Assembly (NCBI GenBank): GCA_963855995.1
Contig: OY979717.1
Coordinates: 6,877,428-6,941,427 of the forward strand
DNA length: 64,000 nt
Origin: Muricea muricata
Taxonomy: Eukaryota > Cnidaria > Anthozoa > Malacalcyonacea > Plexauridae
Direction: 5' to 3'
Part shown: positions 37,412 to 48,521 of the stretch, one piece after another
Layout: every line of letters begins with the position of its first letter
How positions within the stretch are numbered: the stretch's first letter is position 1
The notes under the pieces: model-generated
Database searches by the model: none
What the model was told of the DNA's origin: nothing
The model's input: only the letters and a program-made list of their open reading frames with translations
Position numbers and translations under genes: made by a program

Positions 37412-39168
37412 TCATGTTACATGGTGGGTGCAACTTTGGCAATCACAATTTAACTGACAAACACCACAGCAAAGGTGTTTAGGATTAGCTACCTTGATAT
37501 GTTTTTGGTCAGTATCTAGTGAAGTCAGCAATATACTTCTAAGGCACTCAAACTGGCTTCGACAAAATGTCCTGACTGCTTCTTGCATACCCATTTTGTT
37601 TTTTGCAATGTCACGGTTATTGTAGTGCAACACTGCCGTTGCTGGTTGTCCATCCCTTCCAGCTCTGCCAGTTTCCTGAAAGTATGCCTGGATGGTATAT
37701 GGTGGAGTGATATGAACAACACTCCGGATGCCTTTAATATCAACCCCCATTCCCAGGGCTACTGTGGCAAATACAACCCTTATAGTACTTTTTGAAGAGC
37801 ACAGCTGTTTCAGGATTTCATCTTTCATTTCTTGTGTTTGGGGTGAATGGAACTGAGCAAATAGCCTGTTCTCAGGTGCTGGCATTGATCCTGCTGGGAA
37901 GTATTGACTGCTCCCCAAAACTGACTCAAATATCTTGTAAGCAAACCCACACCATTTTAAAGGAATGTAGATAATTGTTAATGGATAGTTTGCCTGTTCC
38001 TTCAATAAATCTTGAGCAATGGGAGAAAGAATTCTGACAATGGACTCGACATCTGGTTCACCTCGAAAATGTTTTGTATACATAATATTTGTTCGGTCTG
38101 GATTGCCAACAACTTCTGCACATGTCTTTAAACCCAATGACTTTTTTACAGATTCTCTGTCATCTTTACTTGCTGTGGCAGTCATGGCTACTACTGGAAC
38201 ACTCAAAAATGTTGCACACAAAACTGCCAAGTTGCCATAGTCTACTCTGAACTCTTTTCCCCTGAAATATTACAGTAAAATTGACGTATTTTAGTTTTGC
38301 ACTTTTTAAATACACAAGTAGCACAACACTATTGTTTCTGGATGGTTAGGCACTGAACAAAGTTCCAATAAAACCAAACAAACCAAAAATACAAATGGCA
38401 ATAAATTATTGTCTTCTAATAAGATTTTATGGTAAAAATTGATATACTTATATACAAATACGACTATTCAAAGGTAAGCCAGGGAATTAATCGAATTTTT
38501 ACTAAATATGGTAATTGTCTGGAAAGTGGAAATATATAGTATCATTAAACTTACCACTCTAAAATACAATGGGCTTCGTCTACAACAATCGCACAGACGT
38601 TCTCCTGGTAAGGTTTACTCTGCATCAGCTTCCTCCCATAAGCACATGACACAAGCGCTTCAGGGTGTGCGAACACAATGTTATAGTGTCCGATTTCAAG
38701 CTTGGCTTTGTCGCTAAGATGAAAGTCACAGACAACAGCTTCTAATTCTGGGTCGTTTTCCTCTTCCTCGACTTCTGACGACCTTACGTCGAGAACAGTT
38801 GCCCGAATTCCACTTGAATCTAACCGTGAGATCTGGTTTGTCATCAGCGCGTTTAAAGGTGATACAACCACGATAATTGATGATATGTTCACCTGTTCTT
38901 TCCTTTTCGGAACACCATGCTTCTTCGCATACAACAGGGCAGGAAGCAAGTAAAAAATCAGCGATTTACCGTATCCAGTAGGTAGGACGACCAGAATATC
39001 CAAATTTAGAAAAATCTGTTCTAGACAAATTACCTGCTTAGGCTTTAAAACAACATCACAATACAAGCTATTTAATATTGCGAACTCCAAGCACGAAAGG
39101 AATTGCCAGCACTTCGAGTTTTTCAACATTGCGACTGACGGAAAACCTGCGAGCGGGCCGAATGACAT
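37412..39168 (-). CDS. RecQ-family DNA helicase carried by the 7.84-kb transposon, 2 exons (487 aa)
   Basis: Exons 39168-38555 and 38261-37412 join inside a Trp codon to give DEAHCILEWGKEFRVDYGNL, the usual RecQ sequence after motif II. Visible motifs in order: a Q/motif-0 region (LKPKQ, about 41-45), motif I PTGYGKS (63-69), motif II DEAH (197-200), motif III MTATAS (231-236), motif V ATVALGMGVDIKG (about 370-382), motif VI QETGRAGRDGQ (400-410), and a Cys cluster (FCRSQFEC, LCCGVCQLNCDC) like the RecQ zinc-binding module. No HRDC or RQC winged helix is evident, so it is a minimal form. The frame is intact. It starts 48 bp inside the right TIR, so it must use a promoter at or near the TIR. 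Expected activity is ATP-driven 3'-5' unwinding; a role in transposition or in repair of excision gaps is inferred. Confidence 0.88.
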
Positions 39169-39406
39169 AAATGTAAATTCACCCGCCCCCGCACGGGAGA
39201 AGAATTTTCATGCTATCACGTGACCAGCCGATACCAGGGTCTTTCCCAAAGAAAGACCCTGGGTACGAGGTTGATAAATCCGCCATTTTGTGGCGACAAG
39301 TTTTTCACAGAGAAAAGATAGGAGTACGCATTCTATATCAATTATTTCTATGAGTACTATACAGAGGGCTCACTCGACGAAAAAAGCGTAACGCGGATTG
39401 GTAGTT

Positions 39407-39559
39407 GTCAGGGGGGTGAATACCTCGATGCACTTGCTGGGAATTTAATCCCAGCAAGTGCATAGAGGCATTCACCCCCCTGACAGGGGGGTGAATGCCT
39501 CGATGCACTTGCTGGGAATTTTATCCCAGCAAGTGCATAGAGGCATTCACCCCCCTGAC
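39407..39559. repeat. Two tandem perfect palindromes of about 76 bp
   Basis: Each unit runs GTCAGGGGGGTGAAT...CACTTGCTGGGA, a short TTTAA/TTTTA centre, and back through the full complement. Units lie at about 39407-39484 and 39481-39559, sharing CCCCCCTGACAGGGGGG at the join. It lies in the interior of element A. Confidence 0.88.
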
Positions 39560-40685
39560 AATCTCAAAATGGCTCTGATATACAAGGAGTCCAAATTGAC
39601 AAAATAAAAACCAACTAAAAATACTTCTGTTGTCTGCATAAAATAATGCTCGCACATAATCAAATTTGGCTACTCCAAATGCCACTGTCCTACCAGAAAA
39701 CGAGTCAACGGATACAGTTTTCGAAAGTTATTTAATATTTTCTTTTGGTGCCATCGTTCAAGGAGTTGAGATGCAGACAAAGCCGTGGCTTCAAGTTCAA
39801 GCGTTTTCTGTGAACATGCCATTTTTTATGCCACAAAATTATACTTTGAGCATGTCATTTCGCGTTGGATGCCAAAACCAAAAGACAGCAATCCGATAGA
39901 GAAAAAGAAATCTTATAAATATTGGGAAAACGGTCAAGGGAAGGATTAACTATTTCAAATCATTCAAGACCTTTTTTAGATTATAAAGAACTTTCAGTTG
40001 GGCAAGTGAAAATGACTTCATATTTACGTGGTTCTAGTGACAAGAACTGGACATGAGAACTAAAGGAAAGATAGCATAACATATAGAGTTGGATAGCAAT
40101 GTAGATATTCATTTTATTAATATATTAATGTATAGTTTTGGCATGAAAACATCAGCTTCTTTTGCTGGGATTTATGTATAGTAAATCCTTCCTACTTTTA
40201 TTGGCAATTGAATTAACCAAGGGGGCAAATGTAGGTTAGACAGCCAAAAATGCACAAGTTGAAGCAAGTTATAAGACTTTCACAGGGAAATTTATTTTGC
40301 AAGAACCATGAATGGAAGTTGATATGGGAAATATACAATTTCCCATGTCAAACTCACACATGGGAAAGTTGCACAAATCTCATTAAAAAAGTGATATTTA
40401 CCATTTATTTACAATATATCCAAACCTCAACCCCCTGTGCTGTTGTGCACCAGTCATGCTTGTTTCATTTTAAACACTTAAAATATTACAATTAGCCTGT
40501 TGAATACATAGCATAACCCAGGCAACCAATCATGCTAATACTCAAATACGCCTGAGCCTGAGGAGTGTAACATTCTGCCTGTTACATGAAACAAATTTGT
40601 CGTGAATTAAAATGTAGATGTAGTATTTAATGGTTTGTTCTTATAGCCTATTTGTTAAAAATACTTTATAAGATAGAAAGATCTT

Positions 40686-41078
40686 AGGGACATGGTAGAG
40701 ATTTTAACAAGGGGAAGGGTAGAAAACATGAAGAGGGTCATTTCAAGACCCTAGAAATGAGAGGGTCATTTCAAGACCCTAGAAATGGGAGGGTCAAGAT
40801 AAAATGAGCTGCTTAAAGGGGAGGGTCATTCTCGTTTATGCTTAAGGGGTGGTAGCTGTTGGTACACAGTATACTTAAAACAGATATTAATGGTGCTATA
40901 TATTTGGTTCAACTACCAATTTAGGGTCTTTTCTTTTAAGACCCTAAATTGGTAGTTGAACCAAATATATAGCACCATTAAAAAAAGTAACATAACTTTA
41001 TCATAACTTTTTTAAAAAAGTTATGATGCTACCCATGTTTCTACCCCTCCCTCCCCTTTTAATTTCTGACCTGTCCCT
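40686..41078. mobile_element. MITE (AGGGACA family), long copy with internal hairpin
   Basis: The ends are inverted copies (AGGGACATGGTAGAGATTTT and complement AGGGACAGGTCAGAAATTAA). It shares internal blocks with 22589-22834. Extra features here are a direct duplication of GAGGGTCATTTCAAGACCCT, a 44-bp-arm hairpin at 40887-40981 and a 28-bp palindrome near 40996-41024. Confidence 0.65.
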
Positions 41079-41751
41079 TATAAAAGAAATTGCTTCAATA
41101 AAGGAAATACCACAATAAAGAGAATAATCATTAGGACCACATGGCAGTGAAACATATCCTTCATGTTGTAATTATACAGTTCATATTGTAACAGTTGACA
41201 CATGTTAATTATACACTAGAATGGCTACAGACACCAGACTGAGGTGTCAATGTTACCTTGCAAGGCAAATCCTGAACTGGAGATCATTGATCTGGATTAG
41301 CCCCAATATCATGAATGATTTAGCTGATTTAATTTTTTTCAACTTCAACAAAAAAGCTTACAAGTCGGTTATCGTGCATAAAATATACCTTTATTATATA
41401 CTTCAACAAGGTGTCATAAATCCCATCATCTGGTACTAATTCTACTTAATCTGGTAGTCATTGGGCATCTGTTCTGGATATTTCAGGGGATTATCTTCCT
41501 TTAAATGCTATTCCATCAATTCAAGTATATCATATTTCACTGGCACATATAATTGTTGTCTTCATGATAATGAAAAACATTGAAGTCTACCAGACTTTCA
41601 TAGGAACAAAGCTTTGTGTTCTAACATCCTCACACATCTTGACATGGTAAGCCTGGAACTGTCACTAAAACAAAGTGTTTCCAATGGCATATACTCAATA
41701 TAGATAAAGTTGCTGATTATTCAAAGCACACATATGGTTCCAAAGTTCCGT

Positions 41752-41924
41752 TCAGAAGAGAACAATGGGTGTGATTGTGGAGCCAGGAGCCTCGTCAACA
41801 TCAGAAAAATTTCCACATCCTTTAAGCTGACAGCGTTCAGCCAAAGATTTTGTGAGGTTTTTAAATTTTCGTTTCCGTGCTAGTTCCTTAAAGTACAAGG
41901 CAGAACGACAGTTTGGATTTCCCA
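41752..41924 (-). CDS. Possible terminal exon inside element A
   Basis: On the minus strand an acceptor-like TTTGAG at 41925 opens a 57-codon frame containing ALYFKELARKRKFKNLTKSL and CQLKGCGNFSDVDEAPGS, ending TPIVLF and a stop at 41752. The composition looks protein-like. It needs a preceding exon ending in phase 1. The ATGGCGGCGATG near 42150 upstream does not give that phase cleanly. Family unknown; it may be the last piece of element A's own gene. Confidence 0.3.
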
Positions 41925-42704
41925 CTCAAATGATATATAGCAGCCTGGTCGCAACTAGCTGCTAGCAAACTTTAAAGAACAAGGCTTGCATAAAATCGCT
42001 ATAAAAACATTTCCCATGGCTTGCAATTTGGACATAGATGTAAAATATATTACTTTCGAGTTTTTCAAAAAATAATATGTACTGTGCACGCATCTTTGCT
42101 TTATCTTTGTTAAGATCTTTCTATACCGCCGTCTTTCCGCTCCTAAACATCGCCGCCATGTTGAATTTTTCAGGGGGGTCACGACCTCTTGCTAGCAAAA
42201 GGCCGTTACGCAAAAATCATAGGAAAAGTGATGAAGTGAGCCCTCTGTATAGTACTCTGTGCTAAGGTGGTTGCTAAGGAAGCATCAGCTCAGCCAATAA
42301 GCGCCAGGCCCTGCATCCGGGACTTCAATTTGTCCCTCAAAAAACGCGTTCCCTTTTGTTTTCAGTGAAATCTGTGGTGAAAAACCGAAGGGTACTTTAC
42401 ACTTTATGCACCTATCAATGTTAGCCGGCAGGGGGGGGAGGCCGGGAAAACCAGGGGATTTGATTGAAAATTTTAATTTCTTGTCAAATATCCGACCCAG
42501 GGAACTTCTTTCATAGTCAAATATGATCAAATTCCCGCTATTGGAAGAAAGGTGATGACCAAAAGATTACAGCACGACGTAGAAAACACAAATTTTAATT
42601 TCAACTTTATTCCAGATGCTGAGCATTCATATTAAATTACACAGAAACTTCAATATAAAACTTGACAAAAATCTTGTGAGTATCATAACAGTGATCCTTT
42701 AAAA

Positions 42705-45700
42705 CTACCAATTGCATTCTAAGCACATCCACATCTCTGGTAAACATCCCTCAATTAATCCTACGCAATCAACATGATGCCAACGCAGGCAGCTATCACA
42801 CTGTATCCAAGAAACTGTGCATTGTTCATTGTCTAAAACTGGATCTCGCAGGTGACAAATCATACAAAGTTCATTGTTCTTATCGCCTTCATCCACTGTT
42901 TGTTGCAAGTCACGATTCCCTTGGACCTGTATGTTTTGTGTTTGCTCTTTTTCCTCAGCCTTTCGCTTTCTTGTTTCTGCTGCTTTCTTAGCTCCTCTTT
43001 TCCGGTTTTGATGAATTTGGTGGAGATGCTCGAACCAAAACTTGACTTCTTCTGGAGTAAGAAGCACCTTTCTCGCTATTTGATGTATAATTTCTTCACT
43101 GGGTACAGACTTTGATTCTTGGTAGACTGTAAGAATCACATCTGATGGTGGGGAAGGATTTCCAACTACACCATTGGAATTATAATGTTCAATAAGCTTG
43201 TCAGGCTTCATGAAGTGCCCTGCACAAAGGCCTTTACATTCTTCACACTGTCCTCCGTAAGGTCTGAGTGGATCGGGTGTGGGTATGGGTACAAACTTCA
43301 AATTTGGCCCACTTGAATACCAGCAACGTTGTGGATCACTTCGCTCTCTTTGACACACGGGATGAATGCAATTTGGTTGATAGCAACAAAGAAGGTAGAA
43401 TAAATACTTTGAAGGAAACAATGGATTGCACAGGTGCCTTTGACGTAATTGCCATACTCTTTCAAACTTTTGGTACATTTCTGCGTGATTTGCTTTCAGT
43501 TCCTCCTTTTGTTTCTTCTTGCCTTTGAGAAAAATATTTAACAATTTACTTTCTTGTCTCTCAGTAGCACTCTCGGCTCCTTTGTACATATGTATTTTTG
43601 TTGATGCACAAGGAGCACCATCAACTCTGGAGATATAAACAGCAATTGCCGCTTCTAAGTTCTTATGCAACAAGCTTTGGTCAATCTGACCGGACTCAGA
43701 ACGGCACGAGCCATGCAGCGTTGATGGAATGAAAACGTTAGCATGTGCTAACGCCAGACACCCATTCTGCAGTTCAACACGGTTAAGGTAACTTCCACCA
43801 CTGCTCCGAGATGTCACCATGAGAGCTCTAGTACCTTTCTCAAGGTGTCTCAAAGTCCACCAGTACTGTATTTCTTGGTGAGCTGGACCCTCATCGAAGC
43901 TTCCATCGACCCTTATACATTCAACGTCTTTCATATCAGCATTGATTGGATTAGTGAATGCCGGCTTGATAGTAGCTTGTTGCTCCAGGAATCTGAGATC
44001 AGCCATGTGCTGTGGAGGGCCTTTTTCGTGAAGTCCTGCAGCCTTCACAACGCCCGCACATATTTCACCAGTTGTTGCTGTTGCTGGGAAGTTGTACGAA
44101 GTTGTTTGCAAGGTTGAAGGATAGTTGTTGACGTAATCTGTCCGCGTCGTTAAGGCTTCTTTTCCTGATACACATAGTGACGCATGGAGTTTGTGAGTGC
44201 TCATAGTATCAAGCCGGAATCCGGCTTGATCATCCCTTCCAATATTTGCAATGTTGGTACCATCAGTGTACTGGATTTTATTTAGTCCAGAATATAATGC
44301 TGAACTCCAGTGACTATCCGGGTTAAAACGAAGGTTGAATCCTTTCCTTGCCCGTCTATGCACAACTTTAGCGATTCCCTTATAGCGACCAGCAGAACGC
44401 CTTCTCTTATTCCTTGCAATGCACATCTGTACTACACTTCCATATGCAAAATTGCGATTGTACTTTTTCTCTAAAAATGCTTTGATGCGTTTGAAAGTTG
44501 CCTTTTTTTGAACTTTTCTGTTGCCGTCAAAGGTAACAACGCCAGTCCGCCGCCAGGCATCAGCACCTGCACCGCACTGGGAAACATACTCTTCTATTGC
44601 TTCACCAATTCCGGGACATTCTTGAATTATTTTGCCAACTCGTTTACTGCGTCGTCTTTTAAGGAATCTTTTTTCCATTATTTTTCTTTTTGCCTCTCTG
44701 GTTGCCTTCCTTTTTAAGGACGCTCTCTTCTTTTGAATAAGTAGTCTGCCATTATTGTCAAAAACATTTGATACCCCGTTCTTCCACACTTCTGCATCAC
44801 TTGAATCTGAGTCCGAGACTATCATTCCATCTTGAAGATCTGCTTCTTTTTGCGAACTCTTATTGACAAGAACGAAAGCTTGTCTGGATTGTTGAAGAAG
44901 CATGTTATCTTCTTTACGCAAGCCCGGCACGCTGGGAAGTTGCTCACTAATGGTCAAAAGCGACTGTTCGATTGTTTCTTTGGGTAGCAATGGGAATTTT
45001 TTACTTATGGCCTCCTCGAGTGCAAACCAGTTAAACTTGGTAAGTTTTAAAACATCTAATATATCTTCAGATTTTACTTCTGTAATATCTGGCTGCTCGT
45101 CCTGATGAGACGTATCATCTCTGGTACACACCATATCATTCTCAACACCAGCATAATGTTCCTTGCGCTGTTCGGATAACTGACTATCATCATCCTCTTC
45201 ACTGTCAGACGTGTCGTCGTTGCTCATAGTGTCTTCCAAGCCAAAAGATTCCAAGAGTGCCCTATCCTTCAGATGTGCAATATTCATTATTGAATCCTTA
45301 AGTTCACATGCTTCTTTGTATGCTGATTCTACTGCTTCAACCCTTCTATTCATATTATGAAAACCGAACACTTTTTGTGCTTTTCCAGCAGACATTCCAG
45401 CCGATTTCACAACTGCATACTTTATACGCTCTTTTTCCGCTTCACTTTCAGCAAGGGTGAGCAAATTTTTCATTTCCTCCTTAGTAACAAAGGATGCGCG
45501 ATTTCCAGCCGTCTTTCCTATAACCTCATTCAAAAGTGACTGAAACACAGCATAGTTAGTACCCGTCTGTTTTTCTACCAAATATATGCAGTAAGTTCCT
45601 GCAGTCTTACTACCAATCCCAACTGCAGCAAAAGGCATTTGCAGCAATTTTCTTTTGGCATGATATGATGTATAAGTAACACCTGGGCTGCACATTTCGA

Positions 45701-45944
45701 ATGCACGTTTTAATGTAATGTACCCTTCCTGCTTTACATGCTTGGCAACGCTTAGTTGTAAACTACAGTCTTGGCAAGTCTTTGCATGATGTGCTTTGCA
45801 AAATAGAGAACGAGCTTCAATATACTGTGCCAAACTTAATCCCTCAAATTTTGAAACGTAAACATCATCTCTGATCTGTTCATAATTGGACAAGTTCATG
45901 CTTTTCTGGTGTTTATAAATCTCTAGGACGTTTTTCCCTTTCAT
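42705..45944 (-). CDS. Putative DDE transposase with homeodomain-like helix and PHD finger (1079 aa)
   Basis: Uninterrupted 1079-codon frame. An N-terminal Cys/His patch (C49...C57, C60) is followed by acidic stretches (239-255) and a strongly basic segment (405-435, likely nuclear targeting). The probable RNase-H-like core has Asp561 in QYTDGTN, Asp680 in ECIRVDGSFDEGP and Glu724 in SYLNRVELQNG. Forty-three residues lie between the last two, in the expected strand-helix-strand-helix order. Residues about 950-990 (IARKVLLTPEEVKFWFEHL, then a basic run) resemble homeodomain helices 2-3. Residues 1027-1077 form a C4HC3 PHD-type finger (CMIC...CDSCLRWHHVDC...CLEC). The frame stays open further upstream, to an acceptor-like TATAG near 45998, so a 5' exon may exist; the Met used is the first in the track. 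Assignment as the element's transposase is an inference from the DDE pattern and its position between TIRs. Confidence 0.75.
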   Translation of the reverse strand: MKGKNVLEIYKHQKSMNLSNYEQIRDDVYVSKFEGLSLAQYIEARSLFCKAHHAKTCQDCSLQLSVAKHVKQEGYITLKRAFEMCSPGVTYTSYHAKRKLLQMPFAAVGIGSKTAGTYCIYLVEKQTGTNYAVFQSLLNEVIGKTAGNRASFVTKEEMKNLLTLAESEAEKERIKYAVVKSAGMSAGKAQKVFGFHNMNRRVEAVESAYKEACELKDSIMNIAHLKDRALLESFGLEDTMSNDDTSDSEEDDDSQLSEQRKEHYAGVENDMVCTRDDTSHQDEQPDITEVKSEDILDVLKLTKFNWFALEEAISKKFPLLPKETIEQSLLTISEQLPSVPGLRKEDNMLLQQSRQAFVLVNKSSQKEADLQDGMIVSDSDSSDAEVWKNGVSNVFDNNGRLLIQKKRASLKRKATREAKRKIMEKRFLKRRRSKRVGKIIQECPGIGEAIEEYVSQCGAGADAWRRTGVVTFDGNRKVQKKATFKRIKAFLEKKYNRNFAYGSVVQMCIARNKRRRSAGRYKGIAKVVHRRARKGFNLRFNPDSHWSSALYSGLNKIQYTDGTNIANIGRDDQAGFRLDTMSTHKLHASLCVSGKEALTTRTDYVNNYPSTLQTTSYNFPATATTGEICAGVVKAAGLHEKGPPQHMADLRFLEQQATIKPAFTNPINADMKDVECIRVDGSFDEGPAHQEIQYWWTLRHLEKGTRALMVTSRSSGGSYLNRVELQNGCLALAHANVFIPSTLHGSCRSESGQIDQSLLHKNLEAAIAVYISRVDGAPCASTKIHMYKGAESATERQESKLLNIFLKGKKKQKEELKANHAEMYQKFERVWQLRQRHLCNPLFPSKYLFYLLCCYQPNCIHPVCQRERSDPQRCWYSSGPNLKFVPIPTPDPLRPYGGQCEECKGLCAGHFMKPDKLIEHYNSNGVVGNPSPPSDVILTVYQESKSVPSEEIIHQIARKVLLTPEEVKFWFEHLHQIHQNRKRGAKKAAETRKRKAEEKEQTQNIQVQGNRDLQQTVDEGDKNNELCMICHLRDPVLDNEQCTVSWIQCDSCLRWHHVDCVGLIEGCLPEMWMCLECNW

Positions 45945-46512
45945 ATCATGAAAGGGAGAAACCGAAAATCCTGCTTCTCTATGTCTCCAATTTGAGTTTC
46001 TATATATAAATAAAAATAAAATTTACCATGTTACTATAAATTACCAACAGAATTTGAACAGCTAAATAGAATCTGCATCTGCACTTACAATAAAACCAAA
46101 CAACACAATTAAAAATTTGGCAATAAATCATAACAATCTTCCATTTGATTTAAATGGATTGTTGAACAATAATAATAGATTGCACAGAACTATTTAGTGC
46201 ACTCTTGCCCCAATTGCCTCGATTTCATGTGGTTATTTCCTCATATTTTGCAAGTTCAAGGATATATTTGTGACTGGGCTCAGTATCAAAGGAAAACATA
46301 TTTGCACACGAAACATGGAGACACAACCTTCACACGTACTGCCATGCTAAAATAGACAAACATAGAAACGAGACCAATGGGACAAAAGTGCTATAGATTA
46401 ATTGGCAAAGTAAACAAAACTTGTAAAAATATACAGCAAACGTTTGTGTTAAATGTACCACACCAATTGTTAAAACAAGTTTGTATACTCATTACAGCTA
46501 TTTTCACAGTGT

Positions 46513-48521
46513 TTAGTGTGCAGTAGATATTTCTGTATCACCTGAAGAATTATCTGAGCTATCACTGTCCAAGTTGACACATTCCTTGTTGCTCAACTCT
46601 TCATTATCCTTGCCCATTCTTTGGAAAGCAGCTTTCAAACCACCACTTTTCATAGGCTTAGCTTGAGGACTTGCAAGGGATGTGGATGTTTTATTCTTGT
46701 GATACCACACTGATTTGGACTCTTTTTTCTGTAAGACTGCTAGCTGCTTTGAGTAGTCATTCTTTTCTTTAAATAATTTCCTGATCTTGTCAGAAATTTC
46801 AGCACACTGACTGTAGTTATTAACAGTTTTAGCTCTGCCTAGCTCTAACTCTCGCATTTTAATGTTGTCTTCTGCCATGGAAATTAACTGTGACAAGTTT
46901 TGTATCTCTTTCTGTCGTTCACCAGACATCAGCTTTGCTCTTTTGGGGCGATTGCCGTCATCTTCACTGCTGGCACTGCTCGATGATTCAGATCTGGAGT
47001 ATCCTTTTTTGTACTTATATGAACCTTCTGACCTGACCTTTTCAACAGCTTTTTGGAGAAGAGTTCCTAAAAGACAATATAAAAATAAAGAATGAGTCAG
47101 ACAAATAAACTTTATAAACAAGAAAAGAAGTATTGTTTTTAGATTTAGCTTTTTAGATTGTAAACAGCTCAAAAAATCCCAATATTGAATTTGATTTTGA
47201 AACTCGATCTCGCTATCTCACCTATATTTACACTCATTAAAGGAAAGTTTTTTGCAAACAGTACCTCTTTGGGTCAAGAGTGTTGGGTCATCCTTTGCTA
47301 GTTCTGCTGCAGCAGTGTTTACTGCCTCTTCATATGGTTTTAAAGGTCTTTTCATATCTTTGTTGAATATTCTGGCACTTTTTGCAAAATCATTATCTAG
47401 CTTTACAGGTTCCTCTGAATCCTTATAATAAATAAACATAATTTCAAGATATTAGCTAACTTGAGCATTTCATTGAATATGTGAAAATAGACTACAATCA
47501 TTAGTAGAATAATTTCAGCAACACAAAAAACTAGTTTTGTTTGTTGGCTCAAGCAGAATTTGAACAATACAACTACTTACAGTTAATGTTGGTCCAATGG
47601 TAAGTGATCCTCCTTCAAGAACAAGTGTTTTTTGGCCACCTGAAGGCTTAGGCTTCTGTTTAATGAATATTTCAGGATCTGAAAATATATAGTATTATGA
47701 CTAGATGGACTTTAAATATGTTAATTGTCAGTATAAACACATTCAATATAAGTATAAACAATAAACATATGGCAACGATTAAAATCAGTCTCAACATGCA
47801 TGTTGCTATGTTGTCAAAGGTTGTGGTTTGATTGTGATTCTATGAGTTATCTTGTTATCCAACTCCCCATTCCAGACATTCCACCCATATCCTACTCCTG
47901 ACAGAAATATGAATATATCCTAGACCTGCCCCTGCAGCCCTGCCTACATTCTATTATAAGGTTATTTGACAAAAGGAAGTTGTATTTTTGCTTCATTAAA
48001 AACATATCATTCATTTGCATACCAAGAATTGTATATATCCAAATGCTACTTTTATTAATACCTTTTATAGTGGTTGTATCTTTGTCACTTGTGACAACAT
48101 GGTAGATTCTATTTCCCCAACCATGTTTTGGTGGTAAGAATTTCTCGCCAGTCATCCTGATGCCTCTTGAGCGATTATTATCAGCGTTTTCATTCGGCCA
48201 GTAGAGTAGTCCAGTAGCTGTCGACCATTGAGATTTTAGAGTACTAAACAACAGTGATTGATCGTCTTCAAGCTCCATTTCCACCTCCTTCCCTTGGTGA
48301 CAAATGACAACACATTCTTCTGGTTCCACATCTTGACAAATAAATGTTAACATTATATTTAAATATTTTTACTTTGAGAAAAGTAGAATACAAGACCAAA
48401 CAAGTTTAGTTTAATTTGTGATGAATATTTATTAACAAAAAGCCATTTAATATATTTAAATATTAATATATTTAAATCAATGACACAATCAACACTTACC
48501 GCGTTCTGCATTGCCCGCCAT
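46513..48521 (-). CDS. Transposon-borne protein with TDP-43 N-terminal-like domain and coiled coil, 5 exons (366 aa)
   Basis: Exons 48521-48500, 48331-48062, 47678-47581, 47421-47265 and 47066-46513, all with GT/AG borders and agreeing phases. Start MAGNAER, with ATGGCGG context, 265 bp inside the right TIR. Residues about 13-90 match the pattern of the TDP-43 N-terminal domain: EDD-x3-L-x-STL-x2-Q (29-42), GLLY (48-51), RGIR (63-66), P-x3-GWGN-x2-Y-x-V (75-86). In TDP-43 this ubiquitin/DIX-like fold drives head-to-tail oligomerisation. There are no RRM domains. The rest is a Ser/Asp/Glu-rich linker with PKRAK (possible nuclear signal), a coiled-coil or UVR-like helix pair (about 225-290, MAEDNIKMRELELGRAKT and onward) and an acidic Ser tail. 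It may be the element's assembly or DNA-architecture protein; this role is inferred. Confidence 0.8.

Larger units (their letters stand above)
31434..39273. mobile_element. 7.84-kb DNA transposon with DUF6589-like transposase and RecQ helicase
   Basis: Perfect 57-bp TIRs (31434-31490 and 39217-39273) start CAACCTCGTACCCAGGGTCT. Inside each, CAGGGTCTTTC and GAAAGACCCTG form an 11-bp hairpin stem. The flanks carry the same 9 bp, ATAAATCCG (31425-31433, 39274-39282), inside element B. A related unoccupied sequence, CCTTATAAATCCGCCATATT, occurs in B's left arm at about 30589, which supports this as the target. The element carries two convergent genes, a plus-strand transposase and a minus-strand RecQ-type helicase. 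A helicase-encoding lineage of Academ transposons (AcademH) is known from the literature and is the closest concept I can name. However, Academ target duplications are described as 3-4 bp, so the 9-bp TSD here does not fit simply. Confidence 0.85.
30517..39352. mobile_element. Element B: host of the RecQ-carrying transposon
   Basis: The TIRs CATAGAAATAATAGATATAG and complement CATAGAAATAATTGATATAG are flanked by identical AGTACTAT (30509-30516 and 39353-39360). Removing the 7.84-kb insertion leaves about 1 kb, with no coding sequence seen. The inner parts of both arms contain CCTTATAAATCCGCCAT-type sequence, which is where the RecQ element entered. Confidence 0.82.

Noticed and set aside
39407..39559. 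CRISPR-like repeat array
   Set aside because: Only two units, each a palindrome with no spacers, in a eukaryotic transposon.
42285..42530. 81-codon minus-strand frame
   Set aside because: It spans the junction of element A, the MITE and the TIR of the 6.38-kb element, so it cannot be an ancestral gene.
43845..44117. 90-codon plus-strand frame
   Set aside because: Antisense shadow of the 1079-residue protein.
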